Below are positions 1-13,860 of a stretch of DNA of 64,000 bases, piece by piece. Source of the DNA: Epiperipatus broadwayi. Its lineage: Eukaryota; Onychophora; Udeonychophora; Euonychophora; Peripatidae. The notes beneath the pieces were generated by a model. That model did no database searches, was not told the DNA's origin, and saw nothing but the letters and a program-made list of their open reading frames with translations. Both the position numbers and the translations under genes were made by a program. Numbering within the stretch: position 1 is the first letter of the stretch; each line of letters begins with the position of its first letter. The stretch is from positions 8,821,194 through 8,885,193 of the forward strand of contig JAQFVV010012420.1 in the NCBI GenBank assembly GCA_028023455.1, in the 5' to 3' direction.

Positions 1-2580
1 ATTAACTTGTTTTAACAATTAATAGGGCAGTGAAGTAAACATATAAATTAAATCCCAGGTAAAAGAGAAAAAACAAACTCCTGTTTCCCATGAACTGTGG
101 CCAATTATGCTATATGTGTTGTAAAAATACATATATTTTAATAAATTGTGATGTCTCATTATCTCTAGAATTTGTTATTATTTTGCAAGCAATGAGTTAA
201 TTAGAGAATGACAGAATCTCGTGTATTTAGCTGATCTTAGTGAGCTATAAAAAAAGGTAAGTGACGTCAGACACTCAAGATTCCAAGCAAATTGCCCTTA
301 AGTGATTTGCAAGCATGCTGTACATTTTGAGTTACAATATATACCGGTCACATGTTACATACCAACAACCTAACCCGCAGTTAGATTCAAACTCAGCTAA
401 ACCAAAGAACCAAACCCAAGAACCAACTGAATTCGAACCCAACTCTTGAGCTCAGATCAAATCAATGGATAACATATGTAGACAGCACATGACTATGCGC
501 CAAGAAACTAGCTCAACAGATGATGATGATTTCTGAGACCCCTGATCTGACTCCACTAACGTACAATAACATGACCATGGATATTTATAAATCAATTCAT
601 ATATGTATGTTTGGGTTGCCAATACAGACAGTGAGCATTAATATTAAAAGAGTTATAACTAATGAAGAAAGTCAAAACCAAATATGTTGTATAAAATATT
701 TAATAATATGTAAATATTTTGTTCAAATGTTTATGATTAATGATGATATATTATCTCTAGTCTTTAGGAACAGGAGTTACAATATACAATAAGTAATGGC
801 AGTCATGCTCATATGCCAATAACTAATATGCAAGTGTGGGAGAATTATATATGTCTATGCTCCGACAAGTAAACAAAGGTAAATAAAGGTATTTTACTGG
901 AAAAGAAATTATGATTCTAATTTTATAGATGAAAGATGTGAGATTCATTTTCGCACATCCATAGATCCATTCATGAAAAGCATGATATATTATTTAGGGC
1001 ATAACTTTAATATTTAACAAAGAACTTATTTAATTATGGATGAATATGAAGTTGTTTGATTTTAATAAAATCAATTCATTACGATTTATGAGCATGAGAG
1101 TGGGGCTTTATTGGAAATGAGAAGTAAACGGTACTAACGACTTATGAGCAATAAAAACGAATATGAATTATAATGGCTTGTCGGTGATTTAAGAAGTAAA
1201 AGGGTGGCTTATGTTTTGCAAGTCTTTTCTGCCCTATAAAGAATCCATGGAACACAGGGAAGCTAGGCCGAGACATAGTCATGAACCTTTAATGTTCCAA
1301 TATAATAACGAGTGAGGGGGGAGTGATTTCTTCCTATGTAATTAGAATAACAATAAGATCACCGATGACAAGCCTACGAAGCAAGAAGGTGGTTCACATT
1401 AGCAATGTTCAGAAAGTGATGATTCGATGATCATCATGTTTAATTAAGAAAGCCCAAATTACATAAGGAATGCTTTACATAATGACCTGATCATGTCAGA
1501 TTAAAATCAAATGTGCTTAAAATAAAAATGCTAAATGCAATTATAAAATTATACTAATCACCCCTAAATATCATGCCCTCCCTGAATATTAATATAAAGT
1601 ACAAAATTTAAACTAGAATACATTCATTTTATTTCCTTTATCAACCTTTAGTAAAACATTTTAACATTATTAATATGAATAAATAAATTTGTGAAAGCAT
1701 AGGTTAGAAAATGGGCTAATAATTATTATCAGCCATTGGTAAAAATAGCAAACATTTAATAAATCCTTCAACTCGATAATTAATAGAACCGTATTAAATT
1801 AGTTCTAATGGGCGATAATTAAACTATAAAATCTAATACAATATTATTTTCATGAGGTAAGTTTAATGAAAGAGATTATTATCAAGTTGAAGTATTATTG
1901 GCATATAATCAAAAAATGATATTAATAATCATTCAATAAATATATAATAAAGTTACTTAAATGAACCACCATTGTAAGAAAAGGAAAGTTAACAAAATAT
2001 TAATTTTAAAGACTAGAGATAAAAATAGAAAATTACTACACAAATTAAGACATTATAAAATGAGAGAAAATTTTAACAGTAGTTAACTTAAATGTGATAT
2101 AAAGTAAAGTTCAGAAACTGGCCAGAAAGTTGCGGTTCAGAAAAGAAAGATATTACCAGTCCTTCCATGGTTTGTTTCTTAATTTACATGGCAGAGTCTG
2201 ATTGGGTTGAGATGATAACGTAGGCACACATTTAACTTATATAAATAGCATTTTTGGATAGGTTTCTTTAAGATTTTGGCAGCTCATGATTGGTATGGAC
2301 AGGTTTTAATTTGCAGCTACATTTTGAAGACTATGAGAACTTCAGGGTCCAGAAATCAGATCCCTGAAGTTAGCCACACACCATGCTGAAAAGACTATAA
2401 AAATTCATAATTAAAATTGAAGTAGCTTTAGGTAGAAACTCTTCTGAAAAAGTAATGGCTTCTCTCTTTCTTGAAACTTTTCCCGGCTATTTATATCTTT
2501 GCTGTGGTTTTCCGCCCATTATGACTTTGGATGCCTTCAGGCTAAAGCTTTTTACATTATCACAAGTTAAAAAGTTTCTG
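1..2580. other. AT-rich non-coding stretch, no gene seen
   Basis: No frame carries a plausible exon or recognisable transposon protein. The longest open frame here (520-792, 90 residues) has no domain I recognise, sits in sequence of the same composition as its surroundings, and starts in a run of repeated ATG codons. Short related phrases (a GTTACAATATA word near 333 and 776) hint at old repeats but I could not delimit an element. Confidence 0.6.
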
Positions 2581-2581
2581 C

Positions 2582-2691
2582 GTTGTTAGCCGAGAGGTAT
2601 CGCAACCGCCATGCAAGCAAGTAGTTGGTTGCAGACGGTTGTGGGTTCGCGTCCCGGCCGATGCTATGACATATGAAAAAAAAAAAAAAAA
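2582..2691 (+). repeat. tRNA-derived SINE (Ser/Leu-type head)
   Basis: This is a short interspersed element made of a tRNA-like head and a poly-A tail. The head has an A-box-like TTAGCCGAGAGGT near 2586 and a B-box-like TGGGTTCGCGTCCC at 2642-2655. The spacing between the boxes is longer than in most tRNAs, as expected for a parent with a long variable arm (tRNA-Ser or tRNA-Leu). The head ends in GCTATGACATATG followed by about 16 A. A second copy lies on the other strand at 49284-49387 with the same end. Such elements are transcribed by RNA polymerase III and moved by a partner LINE. It is unlikely to be a working tRNA gene because the 5' and 3' ends do not pair as an acceptor stem and an A tail is present. 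Confidence 0.85.
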
Positions 2692-5600
2692 GTTGTTAAT
2701 TGATTTCAGATCCATTCCCTGATAAGCCTTTCAAATCCATTAACTTTGAATTCATTTTCTAATTATAAAATGAATTTGTAAATCTGAATAAACGATTTTA
2801 ATTGAGAATCTTCCTTACATTTTAAATTATTATTTTTACTATTTAATAATATTTTGGGAAAGGACAATCGGAAAGCTTATCGAAAGAATGTAGCTTTTGA
2901 ACAAACTGGTAAAAGTAAAAATAAAACATTCCGATGTAATGAAACTTTATAACGAATATATATATTTAAATATTAATAAATATATACGTACAATCCATGC
3001 AGTTACAATATATATGTTTTCATGAATAATTTTATCATGAAGTTATTAAGAATATTAGTTAGTTTAAATATAAAATAATTGGCTTTAATAACTGTTTAAA
3101 TAATATTATATTTTAATCGAAATTAGCGTGTATTGAATGTATAAAACCCCATTACATTCGGAAATTCACTGTGAGTGATAGGATTTGAAGTAAGCTAAAG
3201 GTGAGATCTCATGAAGCTCGGATCGAACTTAGATCTGACCACTTCAATATATATATATATATAAACCTATGCTAGAATATTCTAATAGTGCTGTGTATTT
3301 AGAAATACAAAGTCTTAATCAAACAACATAGTCATGCATTCATTGATTTATACATATATGAAAAAAAAAAACATTTGGGGGGATGATTTATATATATATA
3401 TTATAATGGTCCAGATCTCTAAAGGAATCAAGGTGGTTACATCTAACTATAATCAGATTTAGGGTCTTCATATAGGATGCTATGAATGATACAACCTAAC
3501 TTTAATCTAAGATTGAAGATTGAATCCATTTTAAACAAGATAATTTAAAATTAAATATTCAATACAGATTCAATTTAGATTAATACATTCAATCTTCACC
3601 TTTGTAGATGGTTCTGTTATATTTAGTATTCGAACTCAGGGTAGGTTTTACATTCAACTCTCTTCAGATGTTTCCATCAATATCCTACATTAGTAATAGT
3701 ACTTAATATAATTTAATCGATTTAAAATTAATTTCAACCAAAATCAAGATATTAAATTAATATGATATATGTATATGGGTGTGTGTATTCATATCTTATT
3801 TATTTCAGAAAATAAATAAATAATTAAAATAAATCAAAGACTCCTTAAATTTAAAACAAGCTTTAACATATTTATTAACAGATAACAATTTAAATTTATT
3901 TGAAATAACAAATAAAAATATTATAATAAATGCTTTACATACTTTTCTACTATTTTATACTATCAACTTAAAATAATATCTTCCCATATCGCCATAGTAG
4001 ATATGTATTATAATACGACCAAATTTTAATAAATCATAAAACAAGAAATAAAATTTTATAAATTTAATAAAAAAATATATAATAATACTAACTAGCTAAA
4101 TTTAATATGAACATTGTATGTATAAATGATTTTATATTATCCAATCCTTGTATAAGAATTCCGATTTTATAAGAACCCCTTCTATGTGTAGTCATTATTA
4201 TAAAATAAAAGATCCTTTACCCAAGGATGTTAATCATTTACACAAAAAATAATAAACAAATATTACTAAGTTAATTATGTTAGTAATAAACAAAAAATTT
4301 TAATCTGTCAAGAATGAAATCAATATGAAGAATAGTAAAATCTTACCTCCATATTAAGTTATTTTTACCTCGATCAAGTCACTTTATAGGGAAGACCTAA
4401 ATTTTATTTACAAAAAATATTTACATCAATGATCTTTCCATTTCTCTTCATCCAATAACTTTCTTAAATGGACTATATCAATGTAAATGAATTTTGGAAG
4501 CAAAGAAAATAAAATTAAATGTCTGAAGCTGATGACACACATAATGATAAGATGTATTAAAAATTTATGTATTGTCCTATTCATTTCCATAATTTATGAA
4601 GTAATGTCCATTAGTAATAAAGTTCTTGATATTCTTTATTCCCTGGTTATCACTCTTCAGTGAATCAATTAATATACTCTGTTGTTCAGAATTCTTCCTC
4701 TTATATTATGTTGACATCTTCATAAATTTATTTTGATATAAATTGAAATTGCATTTTTAATTATATAGATGAAGTACACATCTAGTTTAGGCATTTTTGT
4801 AGAAATAAACAATTACATTATTTTCAGATCAACAATAGCATTCGATCCTATGGCAAAATGATCTTTACTCATGACATATTTTATATATTTATTATCTTCT
4901 TAATATAATTTCATTTACGTATATAAATGTTTTTTTTGTGTGTGAAATTTATCTTCTTTATGATTCCAATTTAGAATGATCTTATTATGAATTCCTCTAA
5001 TTAATAAATAAATATATATATAATTTTGTTTTGAAATTATAATTGATAATATTAAAGAATAATTTATTTACTCTTTTTATTGAGTGAAATTAGAGTTCCT
5101 TTCTAATAAAATTTTTATCAACAAGAAGATTTGTTCAAGTTATTGATCCATCTTTTAATATATTCGGAATTCGAACACAGCTAAATCACTATGTATAGTG
5201 GCTAGTTCTTTGGAAAAAGATAGGATTAATTTTTAAATTATTTGATCCAGCTTTTATAGTAGAATCTACTTCGGTAGCATATTTAAATATATTATTTGAT
5301 TTCACGATTTCATATCTGACTATTGTTGAAATTACTATAATTAATAATTGTATAATTGAATTCTAAATTTTATGTGCTGACTATTAAGATAATTTAAAAT
5401 TAAAAATTCTCAAATTTTGTCTTATATTATGATTATATTATTAATCACCATTTATTAATAATTTAAATTATTAACCCCCTTTTAAAACAATTGGAAAAAA
5501 TAAAAATAAAGGAAGTCAACAATTTTTTTAGAAATATAATAATTCCAGGTTTAAATATGACCAAGATGGTATCGTATATATATATCAATGACATACTAAT

Positions 5601-7310
5601 TCTAAACAATGGTGACATTTCTTTAAACATCTATAGAATCAAAACATATAAGTATTGAGTAAATTACTAGGCAATACATGGCAAAACAATCGTACAATTA
5701 ACATTCTGATAAGAATCACTAATGTAAGATAGTTTAAATAAATGTCTCTTGAAAAAAATAATAATAATTAGGTATTATGTGATTTTTATTAAATGTTTGC
5801 ATATTTCAACCACTGCATTATTAATTGAACTGACTGACAAATACTTTCAACTTCTAGAAAGTAGTCTATCCATTCTGTGACCATATCTATGATGTAGGTT
5901 TGACTTTGAATCAGACAATCCTGGAATTTTTCAGATCACAAATAAATGTAGGGTTTGCTTTAGATAGATAGCTTCTTAGCCACCTCATCAGGTCATTCAA
6001 TAGACATTTAGATACTTTTAGCCAAAAAATAAAAGTATCATGTCAGTCTGCGTTAAATCAAATGAGTGTCAATGCATTGATCTTAAAAGGAAAAATATGA
6101 TTCTAATGTCAAATGATCTTCACTAATGGTGAAGTGGCATTATACTCCTGTAAGAACGGATTCTATGGTCATCTGCATCTTTTCCACTTCTCCTTAACTT
6201 AATATTATTTTTTCATAATTGTTTAGAAAACTGATTACTACTTTCTTAAATTACATCTTTTTGTAGAATACAGTGAAGCCATAAATTACGATGTACCAAT
6301 AAATGCTATTTCAATTATACACTCTCTAAAAAATTTAAAGTATAAAGTAAAGACATTAAACTTAATAAATTTAGTAAATTTTACAAACCTGTGGCACTTA
6401 TTATATATGGCAGTAGCCATTTTTCATCAAGAATGTTGTCATTAATTCTAATTTTTTTTTTACATAGTGTAGTATTTCGTGTAATAAAATATTTTCTAAG
6501 CATAAAGCTTGATATATAAAATTAAAGAGAATTCATAAAATATTTGTCTTATGTCATAAAATGAAATTTTGCAATTTATAAATGAAAGAAAAAAAATCAT
6601 ATTCCAAAGTGGGTTATATGATAAAGAATAAATCATCTAAAAGAAAAATAAGAAAAGTAAGTTTTTGTCACTTCTACTTATGTTCTAAAATAACTAAACT
6701 TATAATCATGTTGCAGTTAATATTTTAAAAAAGCTAAAAACACATTGAATTTATTATAGAAGATATATAAAACATTTTTGTAGACAGTCTTTTATTGTAT
6801 AGAAAGCTTAAAGTCTATGAAATGTTTAACTGAGGTTCTAAAACGAATGACCCCAAGCTATTCATTGCAATTTGAGAATGGTTGTATAGGGATCAAAATT
6901 AATATGGCTTTAGTTTTCTATTGTAATATGGATTGTGCTCAAATTTTTGTTTAGACATATATTGGCAGAGCAAAAATTGCAGATGATTTTGTAAGGCAAT
7001 AATGATAAAATGTAATTTTAAAAAAAAATGGAGCAAAGAGGCAGTTTATTTCTAATTGCTAACCATAAAAAAAACATTCATTTTAGATAAATATATTAAT
7101 GTTTATTAATTGTTCATGATGTGAGAAATTATTATATCATTTCTAGCTCAGAAATAAACATTAGTATTCTTAATTAATAACGGATCAGTAATAATCATTA
7201 ATGTAAATATTTGAAGAGAATGATATCAAAATTGTAAATACATAAAATTTGACATTCGTAAATAAAATTATAATAAAGAGTAATCTTTTAAATATTCAAC
7301 AGCATCGTTT
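2692..7310. other. AT-rich non-coding stretch
   Basis: There is no supportable gene. The stretch consists of A/T runs, short TA-dinucleotide tracts (3248-3262, 3391-3401) and AT-rich single-copy-looking sequence. Two B-box-like words on the minus strand (near 3630-3645 and 5165-5180) could be fragments of tRNA-derived SINEs, but no A box or tail supports them. Confidence 0.55.
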
Positions 7311-8100
7311 TTAACTATTATCAATCCACTGCAGGATGAAGGTATCTTCGAGTTCAATCCATCTCTAATCTCTAGCCTCTCTTCTCCAAATCATCCTTGA
7401 ACACTTCCTTATTGCATGAATCCATCTCACAAGTGGCCTTTTTCTAGGTTTTTTTATACAATCTCTTCCAAACTAGTTTAAGATTGTAAATATCAATCTA
7501 TTATTATCTATTCTAACAATATGCCCAGTCCAACTCCACTTCAAAATCTCTCAAATCTCTTAATGAGGTCAATAATACCTGATTTATTCTCTCACCCACA
7601 TATTTCACTTTCGCTCTTCTTGTTACTGCCAATATATATTTCTCCGTACATTGTTGAATGAGCTAAAGTCTCTGTATTGCTCTTTTGTTAAATGTCCAAG
7701 TTTCAATCCATAAGTAAAAACTGGTAACACATTTTTTTAAAAATCTTTCTTTTCAAACACATAGACATATTTCCTTTTAATATTAAATTATTTCTAACAA
7801 AAGCACTCCAAACAAGTTTAATTTTATAATTAATTTTATCCATTATGTTTCCATCTGTAGTAAGACTGTGACCAACTCTAAGACTTTGACCAACTCATCT
7901 TTATCAATCTTTACTTTTTTTAAGAAAATACACTGGACATTATTATAATCATTTTAACATTTACCTTTAATCCTATTTTCTTATTTTCATTTGATAACTC
8001 TTAAAACATTTCCTGAAGCCCTAAAGCATTATTTGCAAAAAGAACTATATCATCTGCAAAATCTAGATGTTTTAAATAATATCCATTTATTTTTATTGCC

Positions 8101-8337
8101 TTAGTTTTCCATTTTAATCCACAAAATACTGCCTGCAAGGATATGGAGGTATGTAATCACACTTTTCTCAATATCATTATGTAATCTAATTGTTGCTGTT
8201 GTATTTTTATAAACATTTCTCAGAATATGACAAAATCCTGGGTCTATACCTTGATGATTCAAGGTTTTAATGACTAAAGAAATACTTGTAGAATCAAATG
8301 CATTTTCATAATCTACAAATCCAAAGCATAATGGCAA
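8101..8337 (-). pseudogene. RTE reverse transcriptase palm fragment
   Basis: This is the longest open fragment of the RTE polymerase (78 residues). Residues 1-20 carry CFGFVDYENAFDS, the RT motif A region with the first catalytic Asp. Residues 28-52 carry NHQGIDPGF and ATIRLHND, typical of RTE elements. The expected VRQGD and SPLLF block should follow but the frame is lost. The catalytic FADDIVLF lies about 40 bp further on in another frame. This fragment is part of the dead element spanning 7.3-10.3 kb. Confidence 0.85.
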
Positions 8338-8463
8338 CTCACATGATTCTTTCTAGAACATCTCTCAATACATAGGTATGATCCACTTGACTAAAATCAC
8401 TTTTAAATCCAGCTTGTTCTTTTGTTTGGTTAAAATTCAAAGTTTTCTAGAAACAAGTTGTAA

Positions 8464-8652
8464 TTATTTTGATAAAAATTTTGTATAGAACTGATAAAAA
8501 AAACTGATATATCTGTAATTTTCTATGTTTTCTTTATCATCTTTTTTAAATATTAATATTAATACTACTTTCTTCCAATCATCTAGTATATCTTTATCAT
8601 TTAAACATTTGGAATATAACTTTGCTAAAACAAAAAATTTCCTTTCTTCCAC
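8464..8652 (-). pseudogene. RTE reverse transcriptase fingers fragment
   Basis: This 62-residue open fragment covers the stretch just before the RT palm: LYSKCLND near residue 13, DDWKKVVLILIFKKDDK at 24-40 and ENIENYRYIS at 41-50. It corresponds to the family's W-K-x-x-x-I-x-x-x-x-K-K-G-D and NYRPISL blocks. A stop separates it from the palm fragment at 8337-8101. It is a decayed part of the same RTE element. Confidence 0.8.
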
Positions 8653-9392
8653 TGCTTTTTTTAATGTATCAATTAATTATAATTTCATTATTATCTGGAG
8701 CTTTTCCCATTATCATTTAAAATCATAGACAATTCAGAAGCTATAGTAGTTGTAAGAAATACTTTTTTTTGTCCTTTATTGCTATGTAATTCTTGATAGA
8801 ACTTTTATACATTTCATAATGTAATCCCTCTTTTTAGTAATATAAAGTTATAGTTCCATCTTTTTTTACTGCAGAAATATATTTTCTATCAATACCAAGA
8901 TATTGTTTATACTCTTGAGATTTTTATTTTCTTCTATAAGTTTTTTTGTTAGTTCACAAATATACATTCTTGTATCATTATCAACTCTATTTCACACCAT
9001 TTTACAAAATTTGAGATATTCAATTCTTATTAATGCATCATTTTTATATATTTTCATATTCCTTCTTTTTTCATAAATTGTTTTGTCTCAGAAGAAATTT
9101 TATTGGTCAATTGCTGCTTTTTTCTATCAATTATCTTTGATGCAGTTTTTAAAAGTGTATCAGTTATTTTCCTATTGATTACATTCAAATCTGAATCATG
9201 TTCCAAATCTGTTAATATTTGAAAATGATTTGAAAAATCTAATTTAAATTTATTGGAATATTTCTGAAGATTAGGAATATTAATTGTGAATATTATTTTT
9301 TTTAATAATTTTTGTCATTGTAGTTTAGCTTTGACATATATATTATACCTCACTAATTGATGATTACTTACCTCAGTTGAATCTATTAAGAT

Positions 9393-9568
9393 TAAACAAT
9401 TCAAAACAAAACAACACTCTCCATATAGTAGTGCCATCTTGTGCTAACAAGAGCAATCAATGGATGCAAGATGGCACTACTATATGGAGAGTGTTGTTTT
9501 GTTTTGAATTGTTTAATAACAATTATTGTGCTAGTATGAGATAGTGATCATGTGATGTTTAGTGGTTT
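9393..9568 (-). mobile_element. Small foldback element nested in RTE LINE
   Basis: This is a 176 bp palindromic element. Arms of about 45 bp (9405-9450 and 9470-9516) are near-perfect inverted copies around ATGGATGCAAG. It is flanked by an exact 13 bp target duplication, AATCTATTAAGAT, at 9380-9392 and 9569-9581. The right end (TGTGCTAGTATGAG...GATCATGTGAT) and the central phrase (CAATCAATGGATGCAAGA) match the larger foldback elements at 15.86 and 28.04 kb, so it is an internally deleted member of that family. A 13 bp duplication points to LINE-type integration rather than a cut-and-paste transposase. Confidence 0.85.
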
Positions 9569-10572
9569 AATCTATTAAGATCACTACAATCTTGAAATAC
9601 ATATTTTTTGTTAGTCAAAATATAATCCAATGCTGCTGTATCTTCATTTGGATGCTTCTGCATCCATTCCTGTTTAATATTTTTTCAAAAAAAAAATTAT
9701 AATGTTCTTTTTTCACAAATTCCATAAGCCTATAGTTCTCTCTTATTCTATAATCACAATCAAATATATCTATAGCATTTTTATCTTTTAATTGTTCATA
9801 AATTCTAGCATTAAAGTGTCCCTTGACAATTTTAAAATGTTGTTTGATTTAATCAAAAGCCTTTTGTATATCCATATAAAAATTCTCTACTTTGTCATTG
9901 CAATGAGAACTCGTTGGAACCTAAATCTGAATAATTTGCATTTGATAGCTGCTATTAATTTAAATAACCAATCTTGTCATTCTGTCTGATACACCATCAA
10001 TAACCATAATGTTGTTCTTTTACTTTTTATTTATAATGAATCCTCCTCCATTTTATGTTCAGTTTTAAAATCGATTGTTTCTTTTTTTTTTAACTTCAGA
10101 AAGTCCAATAATGTCCCATCTAATGCAAGATTGTTTTTTCTCCAATTCTTGTAATCTTTCTTTACTTGAAAATGATCTGCAGTTGTAAACACCTAAATAA
10201 AATTTCATTATCAAATGGCATCCTAAGTCTGCAACCAGGAGGTTCTTAACATCCTCAGCTTTGCCTTGTCCAGCAACTTTACAATCTCTTGGGATTAAGG
10301 GCCATGATTTTTTTGTCTATCATGATTGTAAATATCTATTTAAAAAAATTGATTCACACATATGTTCATTCTGCCTTCAAAAAAACTCAACTGATTAGTT
10401 AAAAGCTATCAGGCAACTGAGAAGAAAGATCATAGTATTTTTGATATTAAACTCAGAGGTAAAAACCAATAAACTCACCAAACTGGATGATGGGTGTTGG
10501 TAAGCAGCCCATTAGTGTTCCTATTCTATGTGAATAATCACATAGTAATAACAGCTGCAATGACAAGAACAT

Positions 10573-10645
10573 ATCAAGTCGATATGATGCAATTGATAGA
10601 GCATCTGACTTGGGATTGGGAGATCCCAGGAACAATTCTTTTAAA
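10573..10645 (+). repeat. Degenerate tRNA-like SINE head
   Basis: The phrase GCAATTGATAGAGCATCTGAC resembles a tRNA D-arm/A-box and GATCCCAGGAACAATTC resembles a decayed B-box and T-arm. The two are about 30 bases apart, which fits a tRNA. The acceptor stem is not recognisable, so this is a SINE relic and not a tRNA gene. The large palindrome at 10805-11140 follows about 160 bp downstream and may be its former body and tail. Confidence 0.55.
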
Positions 10646-10804
10646 TATTAAAAATGTCAAATATCTGCAGTCTACTTTTATTTATTTTCTATATTCTTTT
10701 TGCTTTATCTAATTTTTATTTAGCAAAACTGATGTTTCCAACCTGCCATTTACTATTCAAATTTTATATAGCCTGCTTAGCAGCTAATCATGTGATTATT
10801 ATTA

Positions 10805-11140
10805 ATTCTTATAATTATATATATATTACTTATAATACTTCATTCATATACACTTTAATGCAAGTAATTTTCTTAACCTTTATTTTTTTACAGTTTCGAC
10901 TGTCCAGCAGTCTTCATCAGAGCTATATCCTCCTTACAGTTTTAACCTTAATTAAAATTACCGTTATTTGAAATAACGGTCATTTTAATTAAGGTTAAAA
11001 CTGTAAGGAGGATATAGCTCTGACGAAGACTGCTGGACAGTTGAAACTGTAAGAAAATAAAGAAGATTAAGAAAATTACTTGCATTAAAGTGTATATGAA
11101 TGAAGTACTATAAGTAATATATATGATTATATGAAGATAT
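10805..11140. repeat. Long palindrome with hammerhead-like cores in both arms
   Basis: Two arms of about 165 bp face each other around position 10970 (CCGTTATTT-G-AAATAACGG), with only a few mismatches. Each arm carries a hammerhead-like core: on the minus strand at 10893-10920 (CTGATGA, stem GACTG/CAGTC with loop CTGGA, GAAAC) and on the plus strand at 11020-11048 (CTGACGA, same stem, GAAAC). Open frames across the arms (10654-10971 plus, 10948-11169 minus) read similar peptides only because the arms are inverted copies. The structure is best explained as two inverted copies of one retroposon tail. Confidence 0.85.
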
Positions 11141-11149
11141 GCAAAGAAA

Positions 11150-13850
11150 GTGAAGGAGAAGAATAACATAGTAATTCTTATAATTAAGAAAAACTTTACT
11201 TATATAATAATAAAAGCCTAAACATGATAAAATTGATTTTTAAATTAACTCATTTGTCATTTGCAAATTAGCCCAGTAATTTTCTGCCTAACTCTTCAGA
11301 AAAGAATATATTGATTTTAAAAATCTTCTATCATCTGTTTTGTTATGGCAATAATTATTTAAAAAAACATTAATCTACTTCAGAAATTAAAACTTCTCTG
11401 ATTTCAAACTGATATACTTTTGTATTACATATGCAAAAAAATATGCTTTTGTATAATAAAACAACTTTCTTAAAAACATTTTGGAAATTTTTAAGTTATT
11501 ATGCTGGTCTGCTATATTTTATTTAAAATAAGTATAATTATTTTTAATTTACTTTTTAATTTTGATAAACAAATTTCAGTTTTTTCTTTCCGCTTATTTC
11601 TCTTAAGATATTTTCTACCAACTTTAAAAATAAACAAATTTACTTTATTATTTATAATTATTTCACTTTTTTTTTCTACTATAATACAACTTTTTTTCAT
11701 GTAACTTCTAAAAAAAAAGTTTCCTTAAGACTGTATGTAGTTGCTTTCACAGATTTACTTTAAAAATTAATAAATTTTAAGCCCAAATGATTATAATTAT
11801 AAATTTAACTACTAAGACATTCATCATACTGATAATGAATATTAACTTTGGATGAAATAAATCTCCAAGATATCTTTCAAATGTTTTTGGTACAAACTAC
11901 TTAAATTATTATTAAATAGAATATGATTTTAAACAATGAATATCGAATGGTTATTGACCGAAAAATGTTTTGACATCAAAACAAATTAATTCTATAATCA
12001 ATTTTCTGATTATTTGTATGGAAATTAGAACTAATTTTTTTATAAAAGCAAAAAATCAAAAGTTATTTAAAAGTGATCAATATTTTTTTATTGTTTATAT
12101 TTTTTTAGCAATAAAAACAAATAGTAATGTTCTCATAAAGAATCCTTCAGAACTTTTTTTTGATATACATAATTATGGACATTATACAGCCACATCATTG
12201 TCCATTACTAATATATTGTCTCTGATTAACAACACCCAATTAATAAAAAAACAGAAAAACAATTATTAGATTGTAAATAGAATAAAGACGTAAATATCTA
12301 AATATTCAGATTTTTTAATTTAATAATATTGTATTCATTATAAATTCACTCTTTCACTCATTTTTATTCTTCCCATTTTATCTAACCATCTTACTCTTTC
12401 AATAGTTCTTTAAACCCACAACTCAATTTTTTAAGTATTTTTTTTATTAATTATGTTTTATAATGTGCCATTTAATTTCAAATATACATATTTTTATGCA
12501 TATTGTGTCACAAAGAAAGGTCTTCTAGTTTATTGGTTAATGCATACAGATTTTCATCTCTATAATTCAAATATACATGGCAGATTTTAGGAGGTCAAAA
12601 ACAGTCAAGAATTTTTCTCTCAAGTAGTTGATCCATAGCCAAACTATCTAATCACACAGTATTTGTTAGAAAATGAATATCTAGCTATTCTCAATTGGAG
12701 TGAAATGTTTCATTTTAAACTTGATTAGTAAGATGAATATTAAGGCCCTGATCTACTTGCAATGCAATGCAACTTTCATATTTGGTGGAAGGGATGCCAT
12801 ACATTTAAGATGTTATAATCATGGTTAATCTTTGTAAACTATATATTTGTGTTAATATAAATACACACATATAAATTAAATATAAACTATAATATATATA
12901 ATCACCGTCTTAAACGAATGACAAATTTTTATCAATTTACTCAATCGCTTTCAAAGATTGAATGGTTAATCTTTATATTTTTAGCTTTAAACAATCTTCT
13001 TCTTGTGACAAATTTCATTGGCTAACTATAAATGCTTTTATTTATTTTTTTTTGGAAAATCTGTTTGTTTGTTTCCTTTTGATCTTTTTCAAGTTTGAAT
13101 GAAATTTTAAAATCTAGGTTTAATATATTTAAATTCAATAGAATTACTTGAAAATTGTTAAATAATTAAGTTATATCACCTTAATCCAATTTAAAATTAT
13201 TGTTTTAATATCTCAACTAGTTTGATAGATATGGAACAGAGGGTGGGAAAAATATGAAAAATATCCAATAATTTTATGTTTTGCAGTTAACAATTATTCT
13301 TAGAATTTTCATTTGTTTTAAATAATGGTCACAAAAAAGCAGTTTAAGTTTTTTTTCTTTCAATTTAGTAACATTTTTAAAATTATTTTAAATTGTTAAT
13401 GTATATATTATATTTAGAATGTGTACATAATTATATCTGTATAATAAATCAATAACTAAGTTTTATATTTAAAACTGGTTCTATTTTTATTTTAAAACAA
13501 TTGTATTTTAAGTAAAAAATAAACTAGTAAAATTATATTATTTAAAACAATCACGAAAAGTTAAAATAGATCACAAATTTATTTTTTTCTAGCTTTTTTT
13601 TTAAAAACAACTGATTTAAAATAAAAATAGATCTATCAATTTAAATAGTAAACTTAGTTACCGATTTATTATACATATGTAATTATGTACATATTTTTGT
13701 ATATAAGTCACTAGATATTTCTTAGATCCAGAAATTAATTAAGTCAATTCTTATTTTTTATAACAAGTTCTAGTGGTATATATTAACTCTAAATGTCCAG
13801 AAAATTTAAAATACAATATAGTTTTATATTTTCATTTACTATAATAAAGA
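11150..13850. other. AT-rich non-coding stretch
   Basis: No gene or repeat could be supported. Open frames at 11501-11704 and 11970-12269 are low-complexity Ile/Phe/Asn/Lys translations of AT-rich DNA with no recognisable motif. Confidence 0.55.
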
Positions 13851-13860
13851 TAAATTGATG

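Larger units (their letters stand above)
7315..10330 (-). mobile_element. RTE-type LINE, nearly full length, inactive
   Basis: This is a non-LTR retrotransposon that encoded an AP-like endonuclease plus reverse transcriptase. Read on the minus strand, the order is: endonuclease start near 10195 (YNCRSF, then WDIIGLSEV near 10120-10090), the phrase PTSSH near 9900 and GHFNARI near 9820 (the family's GDFNAKIG), then the linker. The RT fingers follow at 8652-8464 (DDWKK...ENYRYIS) and the palm at 8337-8290 (FVDYENAFDS), with QGIDP and ATIRLH after it. The catalytic motif FADDIVLF is intact near 8063-8040. Frameshifts and stops break every domain, so no protein can be made. The 3' end lies near 7315, with wording shared with the second copy at 56.3 kb (a GCAGTGGATT phrase). 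A 176 bp element is nested at 9393-9568, so the LINE is older than that insertion. The family call rests on motif order and wording; the exact clade needs a tree. Confidence 0.85.

Noticed and set aside
2582-2660. Possible functional tRNA-Ser or tRNA-Leu gene
   Set aside because: The acceptor stem does not pair and a poly-A tail follows; the second copy has SINE-type target duplications.
10654-11169. Two similar hydrophobic peptides on opposite strands
   Set aside because: They are the two inverted arms of one palindrome; the similarity reflects DNA duplication, not a gene family.
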